Notes under the pieces: generated by a model | What the model saw: the letters and a program-made list of their open reading frames with translations, nothing else | The model's database searches: none | What the model was told of the DNA's origin: nothing | Assembly: GCF_001648595.1 (NCBI RefSeq) | Contig: NZ_LBAW01000004.1 | Location: 124,001-188,000 of the forward strand | DNA length: 64,000 nt | DNA from: Legionella bozemanae | GTDB lineage: Bacteria; Pseudomonadota; Gammaproteobacteria; Legionellales; Legionellaceae | Reading direction: 5' to 3' | Program-made: the position numbers and the translations under genes | Shown: piece by piece, positions 54,275-62,643 of the stretch | How positions within the stretch are numbered: position 1 is the stretch's first letter | How the letters are laid out: each line of letters begins with the position of its first letter

Positions 54275-55918
54275 CTACCAATTTCTAAATTTTACAGGCG
54301 GTTCATATAAGCCCTTTGAACGATCAACAAGGTCACGAATTGACTTAGCTGCCAATAAATCTCGAGTTGCATCAGAGACCTTGATTCCTAAATCTTCAGG
54401 GCGTTTAATGACACCTCGGTGACGCAATTCCTCAACCTTTTTCCTATCGCGCTTTATTCCAACTTCGGTATATCCTGCAATACCTCGAATAGCCTGTTCA
54501 CGCTCCTCAAGAGTGCGGCACATCAGAAGATTGGCAATGCCTTCTTCCGTAACAACATGACTTATATCCTCTCCATAAATCATCACCGCAGGCAAATCAG
54601 CATTCATCGATTTTTGCAAAGCCCAGGCATCCAGTTTTTCAACAAATGTGGGTTGTGCTGAACTTTGGAACGTTTCTACCATTTGAATCACTAATTTTCT
54701 TCCGCGCGGCATTTTTAATCCCAATGCCTCACTTCGTTCTTGGCCTGCTTTCAACCAGGCATAAGAAGAGTGGCGCCGGCCAGGGGCATCACACCCCATG
54801 TTAGGGGCACCGCCAAAACCCGCGATACGTCCCTCAACAGCTGTAGAACTATTTCCCTCAAGATCCATCTGCAATGTTGCGCCGATAAAAACATCGCAAG
54901 CATAATGCCCTGCTAATTGACCTAACATACGATTCGAACGCAAACATCCTTCTTTACCTGTAAAAAAAACATCGGGTCGGGAAGCTGCATAACGATTCAT
55001 TCCTACCTCGCCGCCAAACGGATAAATGGTTTTTACAAATCCTGCTTCAATCGCAGGTATTAAGGTAGGTACAGGATTAACAATCCAGTGTTGGCATATT
55101 TTTCCTTTTAGACCTAATGATTCAGCATAGGTAGGCAACAGCAATTCAATAGCACATGTATTAAACCCTACACCATGATTTAAGATATTCACTTGATAAG
55201 GTGCGTATATTCCTTTAATCACCATCATGGCCATTAATATTTTTACTTCATCAATATGAGCAGGATCACGGGTAAAAAGTGGCTCGATATAAGATGCTTC
55301 CGAACCTTGAACAATGATATCAACCCAATCTGCTGGAATATCAATTCGCGGTAAGCGATCCACTACCTCATTGACTTGTACAACAACCACACCATCTTTA
55401 AAATTGGTCGCTTCGATAATAGCGGGAGTATCTTCTGTATTTGCTCCGGTAAATAAATTTCCCTCCCTGTCTGCTTTATCTGCCATCAACAAACAAACAT
55501 TTGGGGTCAAATCGGCGACCAAGCGTCCAAAAAGTTCATTATAAGTATGAATATTACCTATCTCGATCTTTTTATTTTTTACCATATCAGCAAGACGAGT
55601 CGATTGTGGGCCTGAATAGGCAAAATCAATTCGGCTTGCAATCCCTTTTTCAAACACATCAAGATGTTCTGGTAACGCAATAGCGGATTGAATCATATGT
55701 AAGTGATTTATTTTAGCAGGATTTAATTGAGTCATAGCGGCAGCTAAAAAATTGGCCTGCTTTTGATTATCTCCTTCAATACATACTCGATCACCCGAGT
55801 GAATGAGATGTGAAAGTACTGTTATTATGTCATTTGCCTCAACAAATTTATCGTTCCTAAGATAAGGTTTAATCTTGGACAGACGTTTTAAATATTTTTT
55901 TTTATTCTGATCCCACAT
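54275..55918 (-). CDS. mdcA: malonate decarboxylase alpha subunit
   Basis: Acetyl-S-ACP:malonate ACP-transferase, which swaps malonate onto the carrier while releasing acetate. The 547-residue product matches the family length and pattern: NDIITVLSHLIHSGDRVCIEGDNQKQANFLAAAMTQLNP, GIASRIDFAYSGPQSTRLADM, FTGANTEDTPAIIEATNFKDGVVVVQVNEVVDRLPRIDIP, FIGATLQMDLEGNSSTAVEGRIAGFGGAPNMGCDAPGRRHSSYAWLKAG, YGEDISHVVTEEGIANLLMCRTLEEREQAIRGIAGYTEVG. AGGA lies before the ATG, and TATAAA sits about 35 bases further up. First gene of the operon. Confidence 0.97.
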   Translation of the reverse strand: MWDQNKKKYLKRLSKIKPYLRNDKFVEANDIITVLSHLIHSGDRVCIEGDNQKQANFLAAAMTQLNPAKINHLHMIQSAIALPEHLDVFEKGIASRIDFAYSGPQSTRLADMVKNKKIEIGNIHTYNELFGRLVADLTPNVCLLMADKADREGNLFTGANTEDTPAIIEATNFKDGVVVVQVNEVVDRLPRIDIPADWVDIIVQGSEASYIEPLFTRDPAHIDEVKILMAMMVIKGIYAPYQVNILNHGVGFNTCAIELLLPTYAESLGLKGKICQHWIVNPVPTLIPAIEAGFVKTIYPFGGEVGMNRYAASRPDVFFTGKEGCLRSNRMLGQLAGHYACDVFIGATLQMDLEGNSSTAVEGRIAGFGGAPNMGCDAPGRRHSSYAWLKAGQERSEALGLKMPRGRKLVIQMVETFQSSAQPTFVEKLDAWALQKSMNADLPAVMIYGEDISHVVTEEGIANLLMCRTLEEREQAIRGIAGYTEVGIKRDRKKVEELRHRGVIKRPEDLGIKVSDATRDLLAAKSIRDLVDRSKGLYEPPVKFRNW

Positions 55919-56026
55919 TATTGCTTCCTGCCTTATAATTTTTCGATTTTACTTTATACCATTTTTTTGCATGAAACAAAGAAAGGATACACTGGATAAC
56001 CCCAAGATATAGCTTTTATCTCGTCT

Positions 56027-57319
56027 TTAGTGGAGTTTAAGTCTGGGCTTTACTCTGCGACTTAACAAATTCGATAAAGTGAGCAAACAAACCCGCCACC
56101 AACCATATAAAGAAATTTGATGTTGTTTGTATAAAGATAAATAAAATAAACGCGCTAGTTTTCCTTCGATCATTAAATTCTTAGTAATTTTACCCATCAA
56201 GTTACCCACTACATGATGACTTAATGTAACCAAGGAGCCATGGTCGCGATAATGATAAAGAGGTAAAGGTTTACCTTCTAAATAGTTATTCAAATTTTTA
56301 TACAGAAAACGGGCTTGCTGATGTGCCGCCTGCGCGCGCGGCGGCACAGTTTTGTCTGAATTGGTTTGTGGGCAGCTCGCACAATCACCTAAGGCAAAAA
56401 TCGAATCATCCAGGGTTGTTTGTAATGTTTGCTTGACTAGTAACTGGTTGATTTGATTAACCTCCAAACCATCCAAATGACGCAAAAAATCTGGGGCCTT
56501 AATACCAGCAGTCCAAACAATAAGATCTGCAGGAATAAATTGTGTTGATTTAGTATGTAAGCCTTTTTCTGTCACTTCATTCACTTGTTCGTTAACACAA
56601 ATTGTTACACCCATACGTGTTAATTCAGTAAACACTTTTTCGGAAAGCTCTTTTGGAAGTGCAGTCAACAACCTGCTTGCAGCCTCGATTAGAGTAAAAG
56701 AAATAATTTCGGATTGAATGCCAATTCCATAATTTATAATTTCGTGGATTGCATGATTCAATTCTGCGATTAATTCAATCCCAGTAGCACCACCACCTAC
56801 GATGACCACATTAAATTGGCTTTGTTGGGGTTGCTGGGAAAGTCGCATGAAATGATTTAATAATTCGCGATGAAAATAGACTGCTTGGTGAATGTTATCT
56901 AAAAATAAACAATGTTCACGCACTCCTGGGATACTAAAATCATTAGCAACACTGCCCACGGCAATAATTAAAATATCAAATGAAAGGGCTCTCTTTGGGA
57001 GAACCTCTTGTTCGTGACTGTAAAATGGAGATAAATAGATTTCTTTTTTACTCCGGTCTAAACCTTCAAGTGCCCCTAAAACAAAGTGAAAATGATGCGT
57101 GGCAGCATAGGCAAGGTAGTCAATTTCATTTTCATTTGTAAAGAAACTCCCTGCTGCAACCTCATGTAACAGCGGTTTCCAAATATGGGTAGACGTACAA
57201 TCAACCAGAGTGATGGCAGCTTTGCCTCTTTTTCCATATTTATTGCCAAGCAATGCAGCCAACTCCATTCCTCCTGAACCACCGCCTACAATGACGATGT
57301 TTGGTATTTTATATGGCAT
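56027..57319 (-). CDS. ndh: type II NADH dehydrogenase (NDH-2)
   Basis: Non-proton-pumping NADH:quinone oxidoreductase on the inner face of the membrane. The 430-residue flavoprotein has two dinucleotide-binding folds, NIVIVGGGSGGMELAALLG (FAD) and FNVVIVGGGATGIELIAELN (NADH). It also has VDCTSTHIWKPLLHEVAAGSF, LIIAVGSVANDF, DLIVWTAGIKAP, and SIFALGDCASCP followed by PPRAQAAHQQARFLYKNL. The C-terminal helix-rich end (LARLFYLSLYKQHQISLYGWWRVCLLTLSNLL) is the usual membrane anchor. Monocistronic by spacing. Confidence 0.93.
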   Translation of the reverse strand: MPYKIPNIVIVGGGSGGMELAALLGNKYGKRGKAAITLVDCTSTHIWKPLLHEVAAGSFFTNENEIDYLAYAATHHFHFVLGALEGLDRSKKEIYLSPFYSHEQEVLPKRALSFDILIIAVGSVANDFSIPGVREHCLFLDNIHQAVYFHRELLNHFMRLSQQPQQSQFNVVIVGGGATGIELIAELNHAIHEIINYGIGIQSEIISFTLIEAASRLLTALPKELSEKVFTELTRMGVTICVNEQVNEVTEKGLHTKSTQFIPADLIVWTAGIKAPDFLRHLDGLEVNQINQLLVKQTLQTTLDDSIFALGDCASCPQTNSDKTVPPRAQAAHQQARFLYKNLNNYLEGKPLPLYHYRDHGSLVTLSHHVVGNLMGKITKNLMIEGKLARLFYLSLYKQHQISLYGWWRVCLLTLSNLLSRRVKPRLKLH

Positions 57320-57578
57320 AAAAACTCTTCTTTGGAATAAATCATTATTACTATAAATATACCAACGATTTGTTATTTTTAATGCATTATTCCATTAAAT
57401 GAAACAATAATTATCGTTATCACAAATCAAGTTCTGTTACGTACCACAGGTAATGCGGACTAGATGTAGTGTGGCGTGGTGTGCGCCTTTATAAACATGC
57501 ATCCCAAGGCTTACCGTTGCGCCACAGAAAATCCCAAACAATTTTGGTCAAGACAATAGAAATGTAGATGGATCCTAC

Positions 57579-59021
57579 TTATTCACAGTCAAACTTACAT
57601 TCATGCAAAGGGATAATTTTGGTCTTTTTTATCCACTTATGTCCGATCCAAATCATTAAAAACAGTGGTACGCCAATATAAGAAATAAGCAACCCATACC
57701 AATCTTTTGGGGTTGCCATTAGAGCAGAATAATTCTGACCGCTAATCACAATCATGCACACACCAAAAGCAAATAAAGGACCAAAAGGATATCCCCTAGC
57801 TAAATAAGGAAGTTGAGCTGGGTCTTTTCCTTGACACAAATAGGCTTTGCGAAAGCGATAATGGCTCATTGCTATTCCCATCCAAGCAATAAATCCGGAA
57901 AGGCTTGTTGCATTGAGTAACCAAAAATAAACGGTACCATTACCAAAAATGGAAGATAAAAAAGCCATCATCGCAACAACACTTGTTAAGGCTAAAGCAT
58001 AGATTGGTATTCCTCTTTGATTAACCACAGAAAAAATTTGAGGAACATGACCTTCCTTGGCAAGATGCCAAAGCATTCTGCTGCCAACATACATACTTGA
58101 ATTTGCGGTTGATACGATTGCAACAAGAATCACCGCATTCATAATCATTGCAGCAAAAGCTTTATCATATTGTTGAAACACCAAGGTAAAAGGACTCATT
58201 ACTACATCAGAGCTGATTAATTGTGATGAAGTATAAGGTATTAAAAGACTGATAATAAAAAGTGATAAAATGAAGAATATTAAAATTCGCCAAAAAACCA
58301 TTTTTATTGCTTTGGGAATTGTTTTATCAGGATAAACACTCTCTCCTGCAGCAACGCCGATTAACTCCGTACCTTGAAAAGAAAAACCTGCTGCAACAAA
58401 AGCAGCAAGAACACCCATCCATCCACTATGAAATGGTGCATCGCCAATACGCCAATTTTGAAATCCCCCTGCTTTATAATCTGTGAAACCGAAAACCAGA
58501 AAAGATCCAGTCACAATAAAGAGAACAATGACTGTGATTTTAATAAATGAAAGCCAATATTCTACTTCGCCAAATGCTTTAGTTGATATCGCATTAAAAC
58601 CTATGATCAGAAAGAGAAAAACCGAACACCAAAGAAATGATGAACTCTCAGGAAACCAAAAATGCATCATTAATGCAGAGGCCGAGATTTCTGAAGCAAT
58701 ATAAATGGCGCAACTATACCAATAATTCCATCCTAAAGCGTATCCTAAAGAGGGATCAAAAAAACGAGCAGCATAAACATAAAATGATCCACTTGTTGGC
58801 ATGAATGCAGCCATTTCACCAAGACCCGCCATCAAAAAATAGACCATGATCCCCATGATCAAGTAGGCAAGCAATGTACCACCAGGGCCCGCCATGGATA
58901 AAGCATTCCCACTTGCTAAGAAAATGCCTGTTCCAATAGAACCACCCAATGTGATCATTCCCAATATACGCGCATTAAGCTTGCGTTGCAGCGAGGGCTC
59001 TTGAGCTAAATCATGCATCAT
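57579..59021 (-). CDS. amino acid permease, LysP-like APC family
   Basis: Inner-membrane amino acid:proton symporter, 480 residues with 12 hydrophobic segments. RKLNARILGMITLGGSIGTGIFLASGNALSMAGPGGTLLAYLIMGIMVYFLMAGLGEMAAFMPTSGSFYVYAARFFDPSLGYALGWNYWYSCAI and FQGTELIGVAAGESVYPDKTIPKAI are typical of the AAT branch and close to E. coli LysP as I recall it. The substrate could be lysine or another amino acid. AAGGA precedes the ATG pair. It lies 84 bases downstream of the Rieske oxygenase gene on the same strand, so co-transcription is possible. Confidence 0.92.
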   Translation of the reverse strand: MMHDLAQEPSLQRKLNARILGMITLGGSIGTGIFLASGNALSMAGPGGTLLAYLIMGIMVYFLMAGLGEMAAFMPTSGSFYVYAARFFDPSLGYALGWNYWYSCAIYIASEISASALMMHFWFPESSSFLWCSVFLFLIIGFNAISTKAFGEVEYWLSFIKITVIVLFIVTGSFLVFGFTDYKAGGFQNWRIGDAPFHSGWMGVLAAFVAAGFSFQGTELIGVAAGESVYPDKTIPKAIKMVFWRILIFFILSLFIISLLIPYTSSQLISSDVVMSPFTLVFQQYDKAFAAMIMNAVILVAIVSTANSSMYVGSRMLWHLAKEGHVPQIFSVVNQRGIPIYALALTSVVAMMAFLSSIFGNGTVYFWLLNATSLSGFIAWMGIAMSHYRFRKAYLCQGKDPAQLPYLARGYPFGPLFAFGVCMIVISGQNYSALMATPKDWYGLLISYIGVPLFLMIWIGHKWIKKTKIIPLHECKFDCE

Positions 59022-59105
59022 TCAATCCTTGAATTTGGGAAAAGGGTAAGCGCTCACACTACCATTAAGTTAAAGAATCATCTTTACTTACTATTCTTTA
59101 TTCGA

Positions 59106-60191
59106 TTAATCATTAAGAAATTCGCAAAGCAACCGTTGAAAATGATGAGTTCCCTGTTCTTTCGTGGGAGAAAAACGACCTGTTTCATAAAAACGAGAAC
59201 GAATTCCCCGCTGGACTGACTCAACAACTGCTTCATCTTCACGTTCTACTTTATCCAAATCACCACCTGCTCCTTTACCTAACTTGGTTTCATCAAGAAC
59301 ATAAGTTAAAAATGAAACTTTAGTTAATTCAGGCCCTAATGGCTTCACTACATTGACAGAGCATCCCCACGGATAAAAATTAAGCATTGTGTTTGGAAAA
59401 ATCCAATAATAATAAGCGGCGACTTGTTTACCATAGTCAGGCGAATCTTTAGGTAAAACAAAACTCTCTTCCCCATGGCTGGCTAGAGCCAATTGCAAAT
59501 TACAATAACGATAAAGCTCTGTGGTATAGGTGGTGCAATCAATCACTTTTCTTAATGAATGATGGACAAAAGGGATGTGCAATGCTTCAAGATAATTTTC
59601 GCAATACAACGCCCAATGTGCTTTAACTAAATAGTCGCGTGAGCGATTCAGATCAAGACGCATTTTTTCCATGGGCAACCAGAAAAGGCGTTCTTTAATA
59701 TCAGCAAACACGTCCTTAAAAGACACTTGAGGCGCTAATGAAGCGAAAAGAAATGGCTCAAGACAATCAAATGGAATTTGCGGTAAATTATCTTTTGCAG
59801 TTGGGAAATTGCAGGTCTTTTCAAATTCAGGCATATGCAGGAATTCGCCACAAAGATTGAATCGACGCCCATGATAGGAGCACTTAATTTTCTCAGCAGA
59901 ACACGGTGCCTCAATCAAAATATTACCCCTATGGGTGCATACATTACTCAGACAACGAAAGCGGTTTTGCTCATCATGAACAAATAATAAAGGTTCATCC
60001 AACAATCCTGGCAATAACGTAAAAGGTACCAATTGCCCATCCAATCGCAAGCTTTCTGCACTGCAACAAAACTGCCACGTTCTGGCAAATATTTTTTCTT
60101 TTGCTTGTTCGAAACACTCCAAAGACGTATAAAAATATGCAGGTAAAGTAGAGGCTTTTGCTATATCGGGATCTACATAGAACTTATTCAT
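59106..60191 (-). CDS. Rieske-type aromatic ring-hydroxylating oxygenase, alpha subunit
   Basis: 361-residue Rieske non-haem iron oxygenase. The 2Fe-2S ligands are Cys85, His87, Cys104 and His107 (SNVCTHRGNI, KCSYHGRRF). The mononuclear iron site is His205 and His210 in NYLEALHIPFVHHSL. AAGGAAG precedes the ATG at 60191; the frame stays open 25 codons upstream without family similarity. Related proteins include choline- and carnitine-type monooxygenases and ring dioxygenases; the substrate is unknown. No ferredoxin or reductase partner is encoded in the window. Neighbours are a LysP-like permease downstream and a VOC protein divergently. Confidence 0.9.
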   Translation of the reverse strand: MNKFYVDPDIAKASTLPAYFYTSLECFEQAKEKIFARTWQFCCSAESLRLDGQLVPFTLLPGLLDEPLLFVHDEQNRFRCLSNVCTHRGNILIEAPCSAEKIKCSYHGRRFNLCGEFLHMPEFEKTCNFPTAKDNLPQIPFDCLEPFLFASLAPQVSFKDVFADIKERLFWLPMEKMRLDLNRSRDYLVKAHWALYCENYLEALHIPFVHHSLRKVIDCTTYTTELYRYCNLQLALASHGEESFVLPKDSPDYGKQVAAYYYWIFPNTMLNFYPWGCSVNVVKPLGPELTKVSFLTYVLDETKLGKGAGGDLDKVEREDEAVVESVQRGIRSRFYETGRFSPTKEQGTHHFQRLLCEFLND

Positions 60192-60373
60192 GATCAACTT
60201 CCTTTTAAATATTCCTGCCTTGCTTATTGGGCAGGACAACTTTGACGATATTAAAACACCAATCATTCGTGTTATCCATATATCTTTGTAGATTCAGAAG
60301 TAAACACTACTGACAAAAGCTGTCAGCATGATCTTTTAAACTCAAACCTCCATTAAATTAAAAGGAGTTCTTT

Positions 60374-60760
60374 ATGTATCTTGATCCCAATTTAATCATT
60401 TTTTATGTTGATGCTCCCCTGATTAGTGCATCATTTTATGAGCAGTTACTCAAGAGCCAACCTATTGAATCATCGCCTACTTTTGTCATGTTTTTATTAA
60501 AATCAGGGATGCGTTTTGGTCTATGGTCAAAGCACTCTGTTGAACCTCGGGCAACAACACTTGGTGGTGGAGGAGAGCTTTCATTGCAAGTGCAAGATGA
60601 TCATGTGATTGACGAACTTTATACGCTCTGGCAACAACAGGGGATCCAGGTTGCTCAGCCCCCGACGATGATGGATTTTGGCTATACCTTCGTAGCACTT
60701 GATCCAGATCATCATCGTCTTCGCATTTTTTCATTGAACCCCGAGAAAAGTGCTTCTTAA
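60374..60760 (+). CDS. VOC (glyoxalase/bleomycin-resistance) superfamily protein
   Basis: 128-residue protein of the vicinal-oxygen-chelate fold with the two beta-alpha-beta-beta-beta halves: LIIFYVDAPLISASFYEQLLKSQPIESSPTFVMFLLKSGMRFGLWSK and LSLQVQDDHVIDELYTLWQQQGIQVAQPPTMMDFGYTFVALDPDHHRLRIFSL. It resembles the DoxX-neighbour/PhnB-like small VOC proteins annotated as phenazine or drug-binding. AAAAGGAG precedes the ATG. Divergent from the Rieske oxygenase gene with about 180 bp between. Confidence 0.88.
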   Translation: MYLDPNLIIFYVDAPLISASFYEQLLKSQPIESSPTFVMFLLKSGMRFGLWSKHSVEPRATTLGGGGELSLQVQDDHVIDELYTLWQQQGIQVAQPPTMMDFGYTFVALDPDHHRLRIFSLNPEKSAS

Positions 60761-61117
60761 CCCCAATCTTGGAAAGATTGGCTTGCACTGCCATTAAGCT
60801 AAAGGATTTTTGATCTTACCTTGCATGTCCCACGGCATGTTCGTGAGCTCCAGTGGCAGTGAGCTCTTCACACCAATTTTTCTACTCTACCGCACTTTAT
60901 ATCTGGGTGTTCTCCATTGCCATCTCTGCTCAGGGATGACAGAGTTCTCACTTGACTGAAATCTTATAATTTTATAGGGAGCACTCAGGCATAAAGCGCA
61001 GAGCTTTATAAAAAACTATCTATTCTCTTTAGAAATGTGATGAACTGGCTGAAAAAAGTACCATATAAATTATGATTCCCGGGTTTCGGCTTACGCCTTC
61101 ACCCGGGCTACAAGCTA
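60761..61117. other. intergenic region with half of a family A repeat
   Basis: No gene supported. 61075-61111 holds a right-arm-only family A unit (ATTCCCGGGTTTCGGCTTAC then GCCTTCACCCGGGCTAC). A short direct repeat of GTGAGCTC is seen near 60853 and 60869. Confidence 0.5.
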
Positions 61118-61558
61118 TTACTCTTCTACTGTAATATCAATTTTTTTCTCAACTGCCATTTCCTTTTTAGGAATCGAAATTTCCAATACCCCTTGTTTGT
61201 ATTTAGCGCTTATTTTTGTATCGTCAGCAGTTTGCGGTAAGCTAAAGCGACGATAAAACTGACCTTGGGAACGTTCCATACGAGTATAGCCATTTTTGTT
61301 TTCTGTTTTCTCGAAATGACGCTCGCCACGAAGCGTTAAAATATTATGTTCCAAGGATATTTGGATGTCTTCTTTATTCACACCAGGAATATCTGCAAGT
61401 ACTAAAAAGCGCTCTTTTTCTTCTTTAATATCTACGGGAGTCGTCCATGTACTTGTGTCTACTATAGAAGAATCTGCTTGTTGTCCCCTGAAAAAATTCT
61501 CTAAAAAGGAACCAAGTTCATTGTATACAGGAAAATAATCACGTCTTATGATACTCAT
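61118..61558 (-). CDS. gspA: small heat-shock protein Hsp20 (GspA/IbpA-like)
   Basis: ATP-independent holdase, 146 residues. The alpha-crystallin domain reads TTPVDIKEEKERFLVLADIPGVNKEDIQISLEHNILTLRGERH through YRRFSLPQTADDTKISAKYKQGVLEISIPK, ending in the conserved A-x-x-x-n-GVL-x-I-x-IPK and a C-terminal tail. L. pneumophila GspA, the global stress protein, has this architecture; I use that symbol on the basis of family and genus. AGGAG precedes the ATG, and a sigma-32-like promoter lies upstream. Divergent from the carbonic anhydrase gene. Confidence 0.92.
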   Translation of the reverse strand: MSIIRRDYFPVYNELGSFLENFFRGQQADSSIVDTSTWTTPVDIKEEKERFLVLADIPGVNKEDIQISLEHNILTLRGERHFEKTENKNGYTRMERSQGQFYRRFSLPQTADDTKISAKYKQGVLEISIPKKEMAVEKKIDITVEE

Positions 61559-61593
61559 AACCCTCTCCTAAATAGTGTTCTACATATTTATAA

Positions 61594-61619
61594 ATAGAGG
61601 CGTTTTATTAAAATTCAAG
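61594..61619 (-). promoter_or_regulatory. sigma-32-like promoter before the Hsp20 gene
   Basis: Minus strand: CTTGAAT (61619-61613), 12-base spacer, CCTCTAT (61600-61594). The -35 is one base off CTTGAAA and the -10 is degraded from CCCCAT. It lies 35 bases upstream of the ATG. Confidence 0.5.
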
Positions 61620-61695
61620 AGAATAGTGTATGAATTGTAAGATTAAGTTATTATCAATAAAAAGGAATGATTTCTAATTGAAACGGAGCATCATA

Positions 61696-62436
61696 ATGCA
61701 GCATCTAATAAAAATTTTGACGTTAATATTGGGTTTTACCTACGCATTTACTGGCTTTGCAAGTTCATCTGCGACAGAGATGCCAATTTTGGGCAAAACA
61801 TTAACTCAAGCAAAGCAACAAAAAATGACCCCAAAACAAGCGCTACAGCGCCTGAAAGAGGGAAACCAGCGCTTTTTAAACCATACCCAAATATCCAGAG
61901 ATTATTTAAAACAAGCGTATCAATCTTCTTATGGGCAATATCCATTTGCAGTGGTTCTCAACTGTATGGATTCACGGAGTGTTCCTGAATTCTTTTTTGA
62001 TCAAGGTTTAGCTGATTTATTTACCTTACGTGTAGCTGGCAATGTACTCAATGAAGATATTTTGGGTAGTATGGAATTTGCAGCTAAAGTAGTTGGATCT
62101 CGTCTTATTGTAGTCTTGGCACATACTTCATGCGGTGCTGTAGCAGGTGCGTGTGAAGGTGCCCAACTCGGACATTTAACTGATGTTTTAGACAAAATTA
62201 AACCCGTTGTGCAAACAAGTATGCAAGGGCAAGGAACAAAAAATTGTACTGATCCTAAACTAATTGATGCCATCGCTAAAGCCAACGCCTTAAGAATTGT
62301 CAGAGAAATACAAGAAAGAAGCCCAATACTCAAAGATTTAATTAGTAAAAAACAAATAGGGATTGTGGCAGGCCTACATGATATCAAGACAGGTAAAGTA
62401 GCGTTTTTTGAAGAAAAACGTTCCCTTCCCAATTAA
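61696..62436 (+). CDS. exported beta-class carbonic anhydrase
   Basis: Zinc enzyme interconverting CO2 and bicarbonate. The roughly 246-residue product has an N-terminal signal peptide (HLIKILTLILGFTYAFTGFASS), so it is probably periplasmic. Zinc ligands are Cys90 (LNCMDSR, with the Asp92/Arg94 dyad), His143 and Cys146 (LAHTSCGAVAGACEGA). GNQRF and LRVAGNVL are also conserved. I start at the ATG at 61696, seven bases after GGAG; the upstream TTG adds six residues before the signal peptide. Shares an intergenic region with the divergent Hsp20 gene. Confidence 0.94.
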   Translation: MQHLIKILTLILGFTYAFTGFASSSATEMPILGKTLTQAKQQKMTPKQALQRLKEGNQRFLNHTQISRDYLKQAYQSSYGQYPFAVVLNCMDSRSVPEFFFDQGLADLFTLRVAGNVLNEDILGSMEFAAKVVGSRLIVVLAHTSCGAVAGACEGAQLGHLTDVLDKIKPVVQTSMQGQGTKNCTDPKLIDAIAKANALRIVREIQERSPILKDLISKKQIGIVAGLHDIKTGKVAFFEEKRSLPN

Positions 62437-62447
62437 ATATAATATAA

Positions 62448-62623
62448 CCTGGGTGCATGCACTGTCTCTTGAGCACATCCCTGCCTATGCCCCGCGGCTT
62501 TGTCCGCGGGACGTCGGAATAGGCAGAACTGGTTTTCAGCGATGTGTAGAAGATTCAGGCGCACGCAGCAGAACCGGGAATTCTATGCCAATTCATGTAA
62601 ACCGGGATCCGCGGTGGGATCCC
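62448..62623. repeat. cluster of nested palindromes between carbonic anhydrase and nucleoside hydrolase genes
   Basis: Outer stem CTGCCTAT (62481-62488) with ATAGGCAG (62519-62526) encloses inner stem CCCGCGG (62491-62497) with CCGCGGG (62504-62510). Further on, GGGATCC (62604-62610) pairs with GGATCCC (62617-62623). Fragments of family A (CCTGGGTGCA near 62450, GCAGCAGAACCGGGAATTCT near 62566) flank the outer stem, suggesting insertion of one repeat inside another. Much GC-richer than the surroundings. Confidence 0.65.
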
Positions 62624-62643
62624 GCTCTACCAATAGAGTTCAA

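Noticed and set aside
60486-60794. 102-codon minus-strand frame opposite the VOC gene
   Set aside because: Antisense to a clear VOC fold and without a ribosome site or family similarity.
62001-62432. 143-codon minus-strand frame opposite the carbonic anhydrase gene
   Set aside because: It is an antisense reading of a gene with intact catalytic motifs; residues look like random Ser/Ala/Thr translation.
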